NCBI GenBank assembly: GCA_005884855.1
Contig: VAZS01000204.1
Span: 1-7,212 of the forward strand
Reading direction: 5' to 3'
Source of the DNA: Alphaproteobacteria bacterium
GTDB taxonomy: Bacteria; Pseudomonadota; Alphaproteobacteria; Rhizobiales; Xanthobacteraceae
DNA: 7,212 nt
Below are positions 1 to 6,665 of this stretch, piece after piece; position 1 is the stretch's first letter; every line of letters starts with the position of its first letter. A model generated the notes under the pieces. It worked only from the letters and a program-made list of their open reading frames with translations, was not told the DNA's origin and did not search any database. A program made the position numbers and the translations under genes.

Positions 1-870
1 GAAAACGCCAAGCACGAGCTGCCAAGTGTTGGGAAGGTACAGGTTCGAGAACGAACGGACCAGTTCGAGCGCCAGTGAGGCGACGAACACGGCCGCGACG
101 CTTTGATATCCGGCAAGCACCGCCACAAACACGAACTCGCCCGAGGTGGTCCAATAGGCGAATTGCGGATCGATGTGGCGTTGAGCCATCAGGGCAAATG
201 AGCCGCTGGCGCCGGCGAAAACCGCTGCGATGGCGAAATTGATCGTGACGACCCAATTGGACGAGATCCCAAGATACTCGACGCGCAAATTGTTTTCTCG
301 AACCGCGAGGCTGGCGAGACCCAACTCGGAGCGGAATAGGATCGTTGCCGCAATGCCGGCAAGCCCGGTCGTGACCACCGAGACCGCATACAGCATGAAG
401 TCCGCCTCGCGCGTGTCGGTGAAGCTCAAGCCGAACAGAGTTGGCCGCCCGATATTGAAGCCGTCGGACCCGCCGAGCGCGGTAGTCTTCACCAGCGCCC
501 CATACAGCACCATCGAGAGGGCGAGCGTCAGCATGCCAAAGAAGATGCCGCTGTAACGAGCGAGCAGCGGACCGATCACAATTCCGAGCAGGCCGCCACA
601 GACCGCGCCTATAAGCATTTGAACCAGCGCGTCGGTGATACCCCAGGCGTTGGCGATCAGTGCTACTCCATACCCACCGGCCGCATAAAACAGGCCTTGG
701 CCGAATGAGACGTTGCCGGTTCGCGCCAGGATCACGATGCCAAGCGCGATCAGGGCATTGGAGGCGGCAATGGTGGCAAGCGACAGCGTCCATGTCGGAA
801 GTACACGGCCGAATAGCGCCGCTGCAGCCACCAGCAAGAGCATGACGACAGGGTGGAGGCCTTGTTTCAT
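1..870 (-). CDS. livM: LivM-type ABC transporter permease, C-terminus cut by window edge
   Basis: Inner-membrane permease subunit of a branched-chain amino acid/amide (HAAT) ABC importer; it pairs with LivH to form the channel. The frame is open for 290 codons from the ATG at 870 to base 1 with no stop, so the C-terminus lies outside the window. The translation begins MKQGLHPVVMLLLVAAAALF and is mostly hydrophobic helices. LivM hallmarks are visible: GNVSFGQGLFYAAGGYG at about residues 52-68, GGSDGFNI at 133-140, and the cytoplasmic coupling loop RENNLRVEYLGI at 191-202, which in this family contacts the ATPase. The start is fixed by the overlap with livH: the livH TGA and this ATG share one base (TGATG), implying translational coupling, and an AAGGCGA stretch lies a few bases upstream. 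The transported ligand is not readable. LivG/LivF ATPase genes probably follow beyond the window. Confidence 0.93.
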   Translation of the reverse strand, partial: MKQGLHPVVMLLLVAAAALFGRVLPTWTLSLATIAASNALIALGIVILARTGNVSFGQGLFYAAGGYGVALIANAWGITDALVQMLIGAVCGGLLGIVIGPLLARYSGIFFGMLTLALSMVLYGALVKTTALGGSDGFNIGRPTLFGLSFTDTREADFMLYAVSVVTTGLAGIAATILFRSELGLASLAVRENNLRVEYLGISSNWVVTINFAIAAVFAGASGSFALMAQRHIDPQFAYWTTSGEFVFVAVLAGYQSVAAVFVASLALELVRSFSNLYLPNTWQLVLGVF

Positions 871-1766
871 CAGATTCGCCTTGCCGTCTCTCGCTTGAAC
901 AACCCTTCGGGGCGAAACATCAGCACCGCCGCCATGATCAGGTAGATCATGAACAGCTCGGCCTGCGGCATCAGATGCACGGAGGCTGCGCGTGCAAGCC
1001 CAACAAGTATGGCGCCCACCGCCGCGCCTTCGACGCTGCCTAAACCGCCGATCACCACGATGGCGAAGCTCAAGATAATCACATCCGAACTGAGCCCGGG
1101 CTGCATCGAAATCTTCGGTGCGGTCAGCGCCCCGGCCAGGCTGGCCAGCAGCACCCCGAATGCGAAGGCGACCGCGTAAACCCGGTTCACCCTTACCCCC
1201 ATGCTGACGCTCATTTCCTCATTATGAATGACCGCCAGCACGATCTTGCCTTTGACAGTGCGATTGAGGCCGAACCACACCAGAACGCCGATCGCTGCGG
1301 AAACCGGCAGCAGCACCAGGTCATATCCAACGTAAGAAAGGCCTGCGAATTCGATGTTGCCGAACAGCTCGTAGGGCTGCGTCGCATAGATCGGGTTTAC
1401 GCCCCAGATCAGTTTTGTCGCGTCCTCGAGAATGAGAAAAACCGCATAGGTCACCAGCAGCAGCACTACCTCGTCGCGGCCATAGAACATTTTCAACAGG
1501 CCGCGCTCGAGCAGAAGACCGATCGCGGACCCGATCAGGGCCACCGAAATCAGCATGGCAACAAAGCCAAAGCTCGGCGGAAGACCGTGCGCGGCGACCG
1601 TGGTCACCGCAGTCGCTGCGATATAGGCGCCGAGCGCGTAGAAGCTGCCATGGGCGATGTTGAGTATCTTCAGTACGCCAAATACCAGCGTCAACCCCAG
1701 TGCAACGATGAAAAGCCAGGATGCTTGGATCAGCCCATCGAGAACGACTGTCAGAAAGAAGTTCAT
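870..1766 (-). CDS. livH: LivH-type ABC transporter permease
   Basis: Inner-membrane permease of a branched-chain amino acid/amide-type ABC importer, 298 residues, the usual LivH length. Visible family signatures are the first long helix with GLTLVFGVLKILNIAHGSFY (about residues 24-43, including the LNIAHG motif), the cytoplasmic coupling loop HNEEMSVSMGVRVNR at 181-195, and IGGLGSVEGAAVGAI near 239-253 ahead of the last helices. The ATG at 1766 is the only reasonable start: extending the frame upstream reaches a stop at 1806-1808 without another start codon, and the first helix begins right after it. No clear Shine-Dalgarno sequence precedes it; instead an eight-codon reading frame (1763-1789) ends with a TGA overlapping this ATG. 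It sits 146 bases downstream of the binding-protein gene and is coupled to livM by a one-base overlap. The call is firm at family level; substrate unknown. Confidence 0.95.
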   Translation of the reverse strand: MNFFLTVVLDGLIQASWLFIVALGLTLVFGVLKILNIAHGSFYALGAYIAATAVTTVAAHGLPPSFGFVAMLISVALIGSAIGLLLERGLLKMFYGRDEVVLLLVTYAVFLILEDATKLIWGVNPIYATQPYELFGNIEFAGLSYVGYDLVLLPVSAAIGVLVWFGLNRTVKGKIVLAVIHNEEMSVSMGVRVNRVYAVAFAFGVLLASLAGALTAPKISMQPGLSSDVIILSFAIVVIGGLGSVEGAAVGAILVGLARAASVHLMPQAELFMIYLIMAAVLMFRPEGLFKRETARRI

Positions 1767-1789
1767 GGCGCTGTTTTCATGACGATCAT
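1763..1789 (-). other. Possible eight-codon leader frame overlapping the livH start
   Basis: Reading ATG at 1789 gives MIVMKTAP and then a TGA at 1765-1763 that overlaps the livH ATG as ATGA; a second in-frame ATG lies at 1780. LivH has no visible Shine-Dalgarno of its own, so ribosomes terminating here could re-initiate on livH. There is no obvious ribosome binding site ahead of this short frame either, and frames this short arise by chance, so this is only a candidate. Confidence 0.15.
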
Positions 1790-1857
1790 CGATGAAGGCC
1801 GAAGTTCAAGGCGCGGCTTTCGCTCGCCAGTCGCACGTCCCAGGCAGCAGCCAGCCC

Positions 1858-1886
1858 AGCGGCGCGAGCATCGTTCTCACGCCGCT
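1858..1886 (-). promoter_or_regulatory. Intercistronic stem-loop between binding protein and livH
   Basis: On the transcript the arms AGCGGCGTGAG (1886-1876) and CTCGCGCCGCT (1868-1858) can form an 11-pair stem with one G-U wobble around the 7-base loop AACGATG. It starts 26 bases after the binding-protein stop codon. No U-run follows it, so it is not a classical intrinsic terminator. In other periplasmic-binding-protein operons, hairpins at this place protect the upstream message from 3' exonucleases or partly attenuate read-through, giving more receptor than permease; that role here is inferred from position. Confidence 0.5.
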
Positions 1887-1912
1887 TCGCTTGCTTTAGA
1901 GGTCGGCTTTGT

Positions 1913-3223
1913 TCAGTTGCATTTGGCGCCTTGCATGCCGCCCTTGATCCAGTCGAGCGACTTCACGCCGGGTGGCGGATTGACGCATTCGGCCGGGAAG
2001 TACTGGATGTCAACCAGATCGACCCGCTTCGAGTCTGGATTATACTTGGTGCGGCTGATGGCGATCGGCTGGATCGCCTGGTGACCATCGGCGAGCTTCA
2101 TCTGGATGAGGCCGCCGGGCGATTGCCATTCCAGCCCGGTCATTGCCGCGACCAGCTCATCGGTCGAGGGCTTCTTGCCGCCATTTTTGTCCATGGCCTT
2201 TTCGACCGCGCTCTTCAGTCCGAGGATTGCTTGCGACATGCGGTAGGCGGCCTGCACGGGATAAATGCCATTGGCGGCTTCGTACCCTTTGAAGAACCAG
2301 TCGTTGAGAGGTGATTTCTGCGACATCAGGCCATAGGCGCCCCGCGCACCGATGATGGTGCCGTCGGGCATCCTGTCGCTGAGCGGCGGGAGTACGTGAT
2401 CGGCGGCGCTGAATACCAGCTGGCTGCGCTTCGGCAGGCCACGAGGTGAGGCCTGCAAGATGAAAGCCTGGAGATCGCCACCCCACAGGCTCGAATAAAC
2501 AACGTCGGAGCCTGCGCTGACCAGCGCGGATATTTCAGTGCCATACTGGCCGGCCCCGAACTTGGGCAGCAGGTCCGTCTGGACTTTGGCGTCAGGATAA
2601 AGTTGCCTTGCTGCGGCGACGAAGTCGGCCCGGCTATCCTGTCCCCAGGCGTAATCCTGGTTGATGAGCGACAGGGTGTCCATCTTTACGTTCTTCGCTT
2701 TCATGTACCGGATGAGACCGACATTATCCATCGTGGCGTGCGCGGCTGTGCGGAACACGTAGTTGTATTTGGTTTCCTCAAAGATGCGTGGCGTGCCGCA
2801 ATCCATCAGCACCAGCATCTTTTTCAGTTCCTCCGCAATCGGAGCCACTGCCAGGCAATCGCCCGAGCCGATGTAGCCGAGCACGACGTCGACCTTCTCG
2901 CGCTCATACAAGTTGCGAAGTTCCTGGACCTGTTTGGTCGCCCCGCCGTTCTCGTCGATAACCACCGGCTCGACTTTCATGCCGCCAAACCCAAGCTTGT
3001 TGTAGGGAGCGGGTAGGGCAGCTTTGTTCAAGTTGTCGATGACGAATTGCCCGCCGTTGCGGGCAGGGACGCCGAAGCTATCGGCCGCGGGCCCTGACAG
3101 GAAGGTCACGATGCCAAGCTTGAAGCTTTCTTCGGCCGATACAGGCTCCGCCAAGGCCAGCGTGGCCGCGGTAACCGCCGATAGCAGTGCAGCGGTTCGG
3201 TGAATTCGCGCGAAATGGTTCAT
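1913..3223 (-). CDS. LivK-like ABC transporter substrate-binding protein (type I periplasmic fold)
   Basis: Secreted ligand receptor for the downstream LivH/LivM permease, 436 residues, in the range of the Peripla_BP_6/HAAT family. The N-terminus has a basic start (MNHFARIHR), a hydrophobic stretch and a likely signal-peptidase I site at VSA|EES near residues 30-31. The mature part opens with FKLGIVTFLSGPAADSFG, the typical first strand and ligand loop, followed by VVIDENGGATKQVQELRNL (87-105) and a central INQDYAWGQDSRADF motif marking the second lobe. Four cysteines (123, 142, 413, 435) could form two disulfides in the periplasm; the last two lie in the extreme C-terminus, ending in AKCN. 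The ATG at 3223 is supported by AGGGGAAG five bases upstream. Ligand unknown: family members bind branched-chain amino acids, amides, urea or aromatic acids, and the neighbouring hydroxylase would fit an aromatic or heterocyclic acid, but that is inference. Confidence 0.92.
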   Translation of the reverse strand: MNHFARIHRTAALLSAVTAATLALAEPVSAEESFKLGIVTFLSGPAADSFGVPARNGGQFVIDNLNKAALPAPYNKLGFGGMKVEPVVIDENGGATKQVQELRNLYEREKVDVVLGYIGSGDCLAVAPIAEELKKMLVLMDCGTPRIFEETKYNYVFRTAAHATMDNVGLIRYMKAKNVKMDTLSLINQDYAWGQDSRADFVAAARQLYPDAKVQTDLLPKFGAGQYGTEISALVSAGSDVVYSSLWGGDLQAFILQASPRGLPKRSQLVFSAADHVLPPLSDRMPDGTIIGARGAYGLMSQKSPLNDWFFKGYEAANGIYPVQAAYRMSQAILGLKSAVEKAMDKNGGKKPSTDELVAAMTGLEWQSPGGLIQMKLADGHQAIQPIAISRTKYNPDSKRVDLVDIQYFPAECVNPPPGVKSLDWIKGGMQGAKCN

Positions 3224-3228
3224 GATTT

Positions 3229-3236
3229 CTTCCCCT
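3229..3236 (-). promoter_or_regulatory. Ribosome binding site of the LivK-like gene
   Basis: The transcript reads AGGGGAAG, five bases ahead of the ATG at 3223. It is the clearest Shine-Dalgarno match in the window and supports that start, which also leaves an intact signal peptide. Confidence 0.7.
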
Positions 3237-3364
3237 GTATGGCTGGCGTTGAAGCCTGAGCGTTTTGTCGGAGCCGATTGATATGGCCCGGCGCTATTAG
3301 GAGGAGTTTAGGCGGGCTTTTCCGCCCCGTCTACGAGATCAAACGCCTCGCCGGGCCCGATCCC

Positions 3365-3394
3365 GCAATAGCTCCCGCCAATGTCCCGTGACAA
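3365..3394 (-). promoter_or_regulatory. Weak candidate promoter for the liv operon
   Basis: TTGTCA followed after 18 bases by TATTGC. The -35 part matches the consensus at five of six positions and the -10 part at three. The location, about 140 bases ahead of the LivK-like start and after the palindrome, is sensible, but matches this weak are common in GC-rich DNA. Confidence 0.15.
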
Positions 3395-3421
3395 AGCAGC
3401 GTAGCTCGGGTTTGTAAAGTC

Positions 3422-3435
3422 TGATCCAACGATCA
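3422..3435. promoter_or_regulatory. Short palindrome, possible operator
   Basis: TGATC and GATCA are perfect inverted arms around CAAC. It lies just upstream of the candidate promoter for the liv operon. Palindromes of this size are typical of dimeric repressors such as GntR-family proteins, but no regulator gene is in the window and the arms are only five bases. Confidence 0.2.
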
Positions 3436-3490
3436 ACGCGGATATGACCATTTCTTTGCGCGAAAGGGTGCCCGGTTTGCTCGGACGCTT

Positions 3491-4186
3491 TCAGAGGAAA
3501 CCTGCACGCTCGCGGACGTCGCGCTGATCGGCTGCTGTCAGCAAATCGATGAGCGCCTGAGCTTGCCTGTTATGGGCGGCGCGCGCGGTCACCGCCGCTG
3601 TGTACATGGTTGCAAGGTCGCACCCTCGTGGCAGCGGACCCGACAGTACCACGCCGGCTGTGCTGATGATTTCGGTTGATTGCGTGCAGCCGATCGGCCG
3701 AAGCGCCTCCGAAGCGGCCAAATGGCGCATCGCGGTGGCGCCGTTCGGATACATTTTGAGCCGCGACGCTAATTCATCGGCAATCCCGAGCTGCCACAGA
3801 ATCTTCGATACGTGAATCCCCGCCGTCGAAGTCATCATGTCGGGAACGAAAATTGCGTCGGCGGAAAGCAACGCCTTGCGCAAGCCCTGGGCGTCTTTGA
3901 CGCTCACTTTCGCGTCGCCCGCGCGCACCGCAATCGCAGTCTCGACCATGCCGACGTCTGCAATCGATCCGGGGACAACCCAATCCTCTTGCGCGAGTTG
4001 GGCGACGATTGGCGTCGTCAAAATGACGATGTCGGCTGGCGTGCCCTTCCGCAATTTGTCGGCCATGACGCCGACCGCGCCGAATTCTCCCGCGATGTCG
4101 AATCCGGTCGCTTCCTTGAATTGAGAGGCGAGGCTCGCGACCAGCCCTTGGGCCGCGCCGCCGCTGAGCATGTTGAGACTGGTCAT
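3491..4186 (-). CDS. ModA-like substrate-binding-fold protein without signal peptide
   Basis: A 231-residue protein resembling the molybdate-binding ModA/SBP_bac_11 group of type II periplasmic binding proteins. The fold signature is LSGGAAQGLVASLASQFKEA at about residues 7-26 (first strand and anion-binding helix), then GEFGAVGVMADKLRKGTPADIVILT (34-58). The middle carries MMTSTAGIHVSKILWQLGI and the C-terminal part an IGCTQSTEI segment. It has no signal peptide: the mature fold begins within five residues of the ATG, and extending the frame upstream adds no hydrophobic stretch. It should therefore be cytoplasmic, unlike real ModA. The ATG overlaps the stop of the large Mo-hydroxylase subunit as ATGA, so the two are translated together. 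No ModB/ModC genes are present. It may bind a metal oxyanion, the cofactor or the hydroxylase substrate inside the cell; that role is inferred. The fold is fairly sure, the ligand is not. Confidence 0.8.
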   Translation of the reverse strand: MTSLNMLSGGAAQGLVASLASQFKEATGFDIAGEFGAVGVMADKLRKGTPADIVILTTPIVAQLAQEDWVVPGSIADVGMVETAIAVRAGDAKVSVKDAQGLRKALLSADAIFVPDMMTSTAGIHVSKILWQLGIADELASRLKMYPNGATAMRHLAASEALRPIGCTQSTEIISTAGVVLSGPLPRGCDLATMYTAAVTARAAHNRQAQALIDLLTAADQRDVRERAGFL

Positions 4187-6172
4187 CCCGACAATTCCAT
4201 TGCAGTGATCAGCCTGTCGCGCGTGATCGGAAGATCGCGAACACGTATCTCCAGCGCATCATAAACTGCGTTGGCAATCGCCGCTGTGACCGGACCATGG
4301 GCGGCTTCGCCCGCGCCGAGCGGTTCACTCTCGGGTCGCTGAATCAATTCGATTTGCACTTCCGGCACCTCGCTGAAGCGAATGATCGGATATTCGCTCC
4401 AGGTGTCGCTCGTGATGCGGTGGCGGTCAAAGCGAACGCGCTCCTTCAAAGCCCAACTGGTGGCCTGGATCGCGCCGCCTTCGATCTGGTTGAGCACACC
4501 ATCGGGGTTGATCGCCTCGCCGACATCCACCGCTATTGTCAGCCGCTTGACGATGATGTCCTCCGCACCCTCGACCTCCGCTATGACCGCACAATAGGCG
4601 CCGGTGTTCTTGTAGCGCGCAAAGCCAATTCCATGACCGCGGCCGGCTTGCTTGTCCGACTTCCAACACGCGCGTTTCGCGACGGAGCGGATGACATCCT
4701 GCGCCCGTGAATCCCCTAAGTGACGCAAGCGGAAGGCAACCGGATCCTCTCCGCACTCGCTTGTCAGTTCGTCGATGAAGGATTCGATCGCAAAGACATT
4801 GCCCGATATAGCGCGGGAACGGATTTTTCAGTTCTGTTGCGGCAAGCAAGGCAGGCTGCGCGGCGCGTCCCGGGCGCGCGGTGTGACCGTTGCTCCATAT
4901 GCCATGCCGCCAGCCGACGATCTCGCCTTGCGCATCGAGATCGGCCTCGATCTCGATCGCCATCGCCGCCCCGAAGGGCGCATGCGACATTTCGTCTTGC
5001 CGCGACCATTGCACGCGCACCGGCCGGCCGCTGGCCGCTTTCGCCAGCAGAACGGCATCCAGCGCGACATCGTCGGCGGCGTTGTGACCGTAGCAACCGG
5101 CGCCTTCCATATGCTCGACCGTGATGTTCTCGACCCGCAATTTCAACACCAGCGCGAGATCGGCGCGCAGAAAATACACGCCCTGACTGTGAGTCCAGAC
5201 GTGAACGTGCTCTGCTGTCCATTGCGCCATCGCGCAGGATGGTGCGATCGAGGCATGAGCAATGTAGGGCCGGGTATATTGGCGGCGCATGATGCGCTTC
5301 GTTTCACCCGGTACGGACGCCGCCCGCTCATCGATCAGCGTCGCCTCCGATGGTTGCGTCTTCAGCCACTCCGCCAATTCGCTTTCGTCGGGCAATGTTG
5401 CGCCGGGAGACCACACGGCGCCCGCCCGCAGCTTCTTTAGTGCGGCTTCGGCACCATCTTCGGTCTGGCTAATCACGCCCACGAAATTGCCGTCGCGCAC
5501 GATATCGACCAAGCCGACAAGGCCCCGCGCGCTTTGCTCTGGCAGCTCAACGAGCTTTGCCCCCGCCATCTCAGATCGTAGTACACGCCCGTGCAGCATC
5601 CCCGGTAGCGACTGGTCGTGAATGAAACGTGGCTGCGCGAAGACCTTGTCAGGAATATCCAATCGCAGAACGGAGTTTCCGGCCAGCGCCCGTCTTATCG
5701 AGGGTTTGGGAACGGCGCTCCCCGTCGCCTCGCGATCCAGCGAAACCTCAGTCGCAAGTTCCCAGTAACTGGTGCTGATGTTGCCCGGTCCTGAGATCGT
5801 GCCGTCTTTTATAGCGAACGTATCGATCGCGATGCCGAGCCGATCGGATGCCGCAGCCAGAAATATCTGGCGGACTTCGGCGCAGGCCTGCCGGATCGCG
5901 CGGCCTGAGTGCTGCACGGAAAGGCTACCGGAGGTGACGCCCTCATTAGGGCTTGCAGCCGTTGACGCGCGCACCATTTGTACGCGCCCGATATCGACGT
6001 CGAGTTCGTCCGCGGCAATCTGGGCGAGCGCCGTGACGATGCCTTGGCCGATCTCGACCTTTCCGGGGGACACCATTACGTGTCCCTCAGGCGAGAACCG
6101 GATCCAGGACGACAGCACCGGATTGACCGCGAGGCTGACCGGCAATTTCGGGGCGGAAGAGGGCGCCGTCAT
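4183..6172 (-). pseudogene. Xanthine dehydrogenase-family molybdopterin-binding large subunit, frameshifted with internal deletion
   Basis: Catalytic subunit of a Mo hydroxylase that inserts water-derived oxygen into an aromatic N-heterocycle, purine or aldehyde; sequence style is closest to NicB/IorB. The ATG at 6172 overlaps the small-subunit stop (ATGA). Frame 1 matches the family to about codon 457 (base 4804): GKVEIGQGI at 37-45, a hammerhead-like section with PRFIHDQSLPGMLHGRVLR, YTRPYIAHASIAPSCA, and the cofactor-contact stretch GAGCYGHNAADD at 357-368. It then turns into unrelated sequence and stops at 4427. The true continuation is another frame from about 4803: NVFAIESFIDEL, DPVAFRLRHL, VDVGEAINPDGVLNQIEGG and EPLGAGEAAHGP, whose Glu (codon 4308-4306) is the expected catalytic base, ending at 4183. 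The linking region usually containing the PLRxSALRxLGA-type loop is absent. No Tat signal and no C-terminal cytochrome c domains, so it would be cytoplasmic with an unknown electron acceptor. As written it cannot yield a full enzyme. Confidence 0.88.
4801..4810 (-). other. Frameshift and deletion junction in the hydroxylase large subunit
   Basis: The reading frame of the 5' part ends its family match at ELKNPFPRYIG, and the 3' part picks up at GNVFAIESF, with no intervening bases. Codon starts move from 4804 to 4803, which means missing DNA of length two modulo three. Family members, from memory, carry roughly 50 to 60 more residues between these two blocks, including the arginine/serine-rich cofactor loop. 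That points to one deletion event rather than a single-base indel. Confidence 0.7.
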
Positions 6173-6639
6173 TGCGCGGCCAGTTCGGTGGCTGCGCGCA
6201 GCACCGCCCGCACCATCCGGTTATGCGAACCGCAACGGCACAGGTTGCGGTCCAGCGCTGCTTTCACGTCCGCGCTGGAGGGATTGGGATTTCGCATTAA
6301 TAGCGCCGCGGCGCTCATCAGGATGCCGGAAACGCAATAGCCGCATTGTAATGCCTGTTCGGCGATGAAGGCGCGCTGCAGCGGGTGCGGCGTTTGTGCG
6401 TTGCCGAGGCCTTCGATGGTCATGACGTCCTTGTCCGCGACCGACCACAGCGGCGTATCGCACGCGGCCACCGCGTGATGGTCGACGATCACGTTGCAGG
6501 CGCCGCATTCGTTAGTGCCGCAACCGAAATGCGCGCCGGTCATGCCGAGCGGCCCGCGCAGCACGGCGAGCAGCGATGAATCGGGATCGGCTTCGACATC
6601 CGTCTCGAGGCCATTGAGCCGAAAGCGAATACTTGCCAT
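6169..6639 (-). CDS. Mo-hydroxylase small subunit with two [2Fe-2S] clusters
   Basis: Electron-transfer subunit of the xanthine dehydrogenase/CO dehydrogenase family (CoxS, NicA, IorA type), 156 residues, the normal length. The N-terminal plant-ferredoxin-like domain holds Cys40, Cys45, Cys48 and Cys60 (GCGTNECGAC, then AACDTP). The C-terminal helical domain holds Cys99, Cys102, Cys134 and Cys136 (QCGYCVSG and NLCRCGSH). All eight cluster ligands are therefore present, so this subunit looks intact even though its partner is broken. It passes electrons from the Mo centre outward; no FAD subunit or cytochrome gene is visible to receive them. There is no signal peptide, so it is cytoplasmic. It starts 26 bases after the Bug receptor gene, with only a weak purine-rich site (AGGGTCGGG), and overlaps the large subunit by ATGA. 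Confidence 0.95.
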   Translation of the reverse strand: MASIRFRLNGLETDVEADPDSSLLAVLRGPLGMTGAHFGCGTNECGACNVIVDHHAVAACDTPLWSVADKDVMTIEGLGNAQTPHPLQRAFIAEQALQCGYCVSGILMSAAALLMRNPNPSSADVKAALDRNLCRCGSHNRMVRAVLRAATELAAQ

Positions 6640-6665
6640 CGAAAGGACCCGACCCTGGTTCGACG

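Larger units (their letters stand above)
3224..3490. other. Intergenic region separating hydroxylase cluster from liv operon
   Basis: This 267-base gap has no credible gene on either strand. Seen in it: the perfect inverted repeat TGATC-CAAC-GATCA at 3422-3435; a weak sigma70-like pair on the minus strand, TTGTCA (3394-3389) and TATTGC (3370-3365), 18 bases apart; and a small hairpin GGCGG-AAAAGC-CCGCC at 3326-3311 without a U-run. It is the longest gap in the window and the likeliest place for the liv operon's own promoter. No convincing rho-independent terminator for the upstream cluster is visible. Confidence 0.5.

Noticed and set aside
1799..1870. Possible 21-codon peptide (starts MLAPLGWLLPG) in the receptor-livH gap
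   Set aside because: It starts inside the hairpin, lacks a ribosome binding site and has no recognisable feature; likely chance.
1224..2084. 286-codon plus-strand open frame opposite livH and the receptor end
   Set aside because: Its translation is rich in Gln, His and Arg with no recognisable domain, and it lies antisense to well-supported LivH and LivK-like genes; long antisense frames are common in GC-rich coding DNA.
3311..3326. GGCGG/CCGCC hairpin as a rho-independent terminator
   Set aside because: Only five base pairs and followed by CTAAAC on the transcript rather than a U-run; it also lies close to the downstream gene rather than the upstream stop.
4427..4800. The C-terminal 124 or so residues of the 581-codon frame as a novel domain
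   Set aside because: Arg- and Gly-rich out-of-frame reading; the same DNA one frame over encodes the conserved hydroxylase C-terminal domain.
4775..5440. 221-codon plus-strand open frame inside the hydroxylase gene
   Set aside because: Antisense to sequence that matches the molybdopterin-binding family residue by residue; low-complexity Arg/His-rich translation with no motif.
5772..6368. 198-codon plus-strand open frame across the large/small subunit boundary
   Set aside because: Antisense to both hydroxylase subunits, whose motifs and ATGA overlap are clear; no start context or domain of its own.
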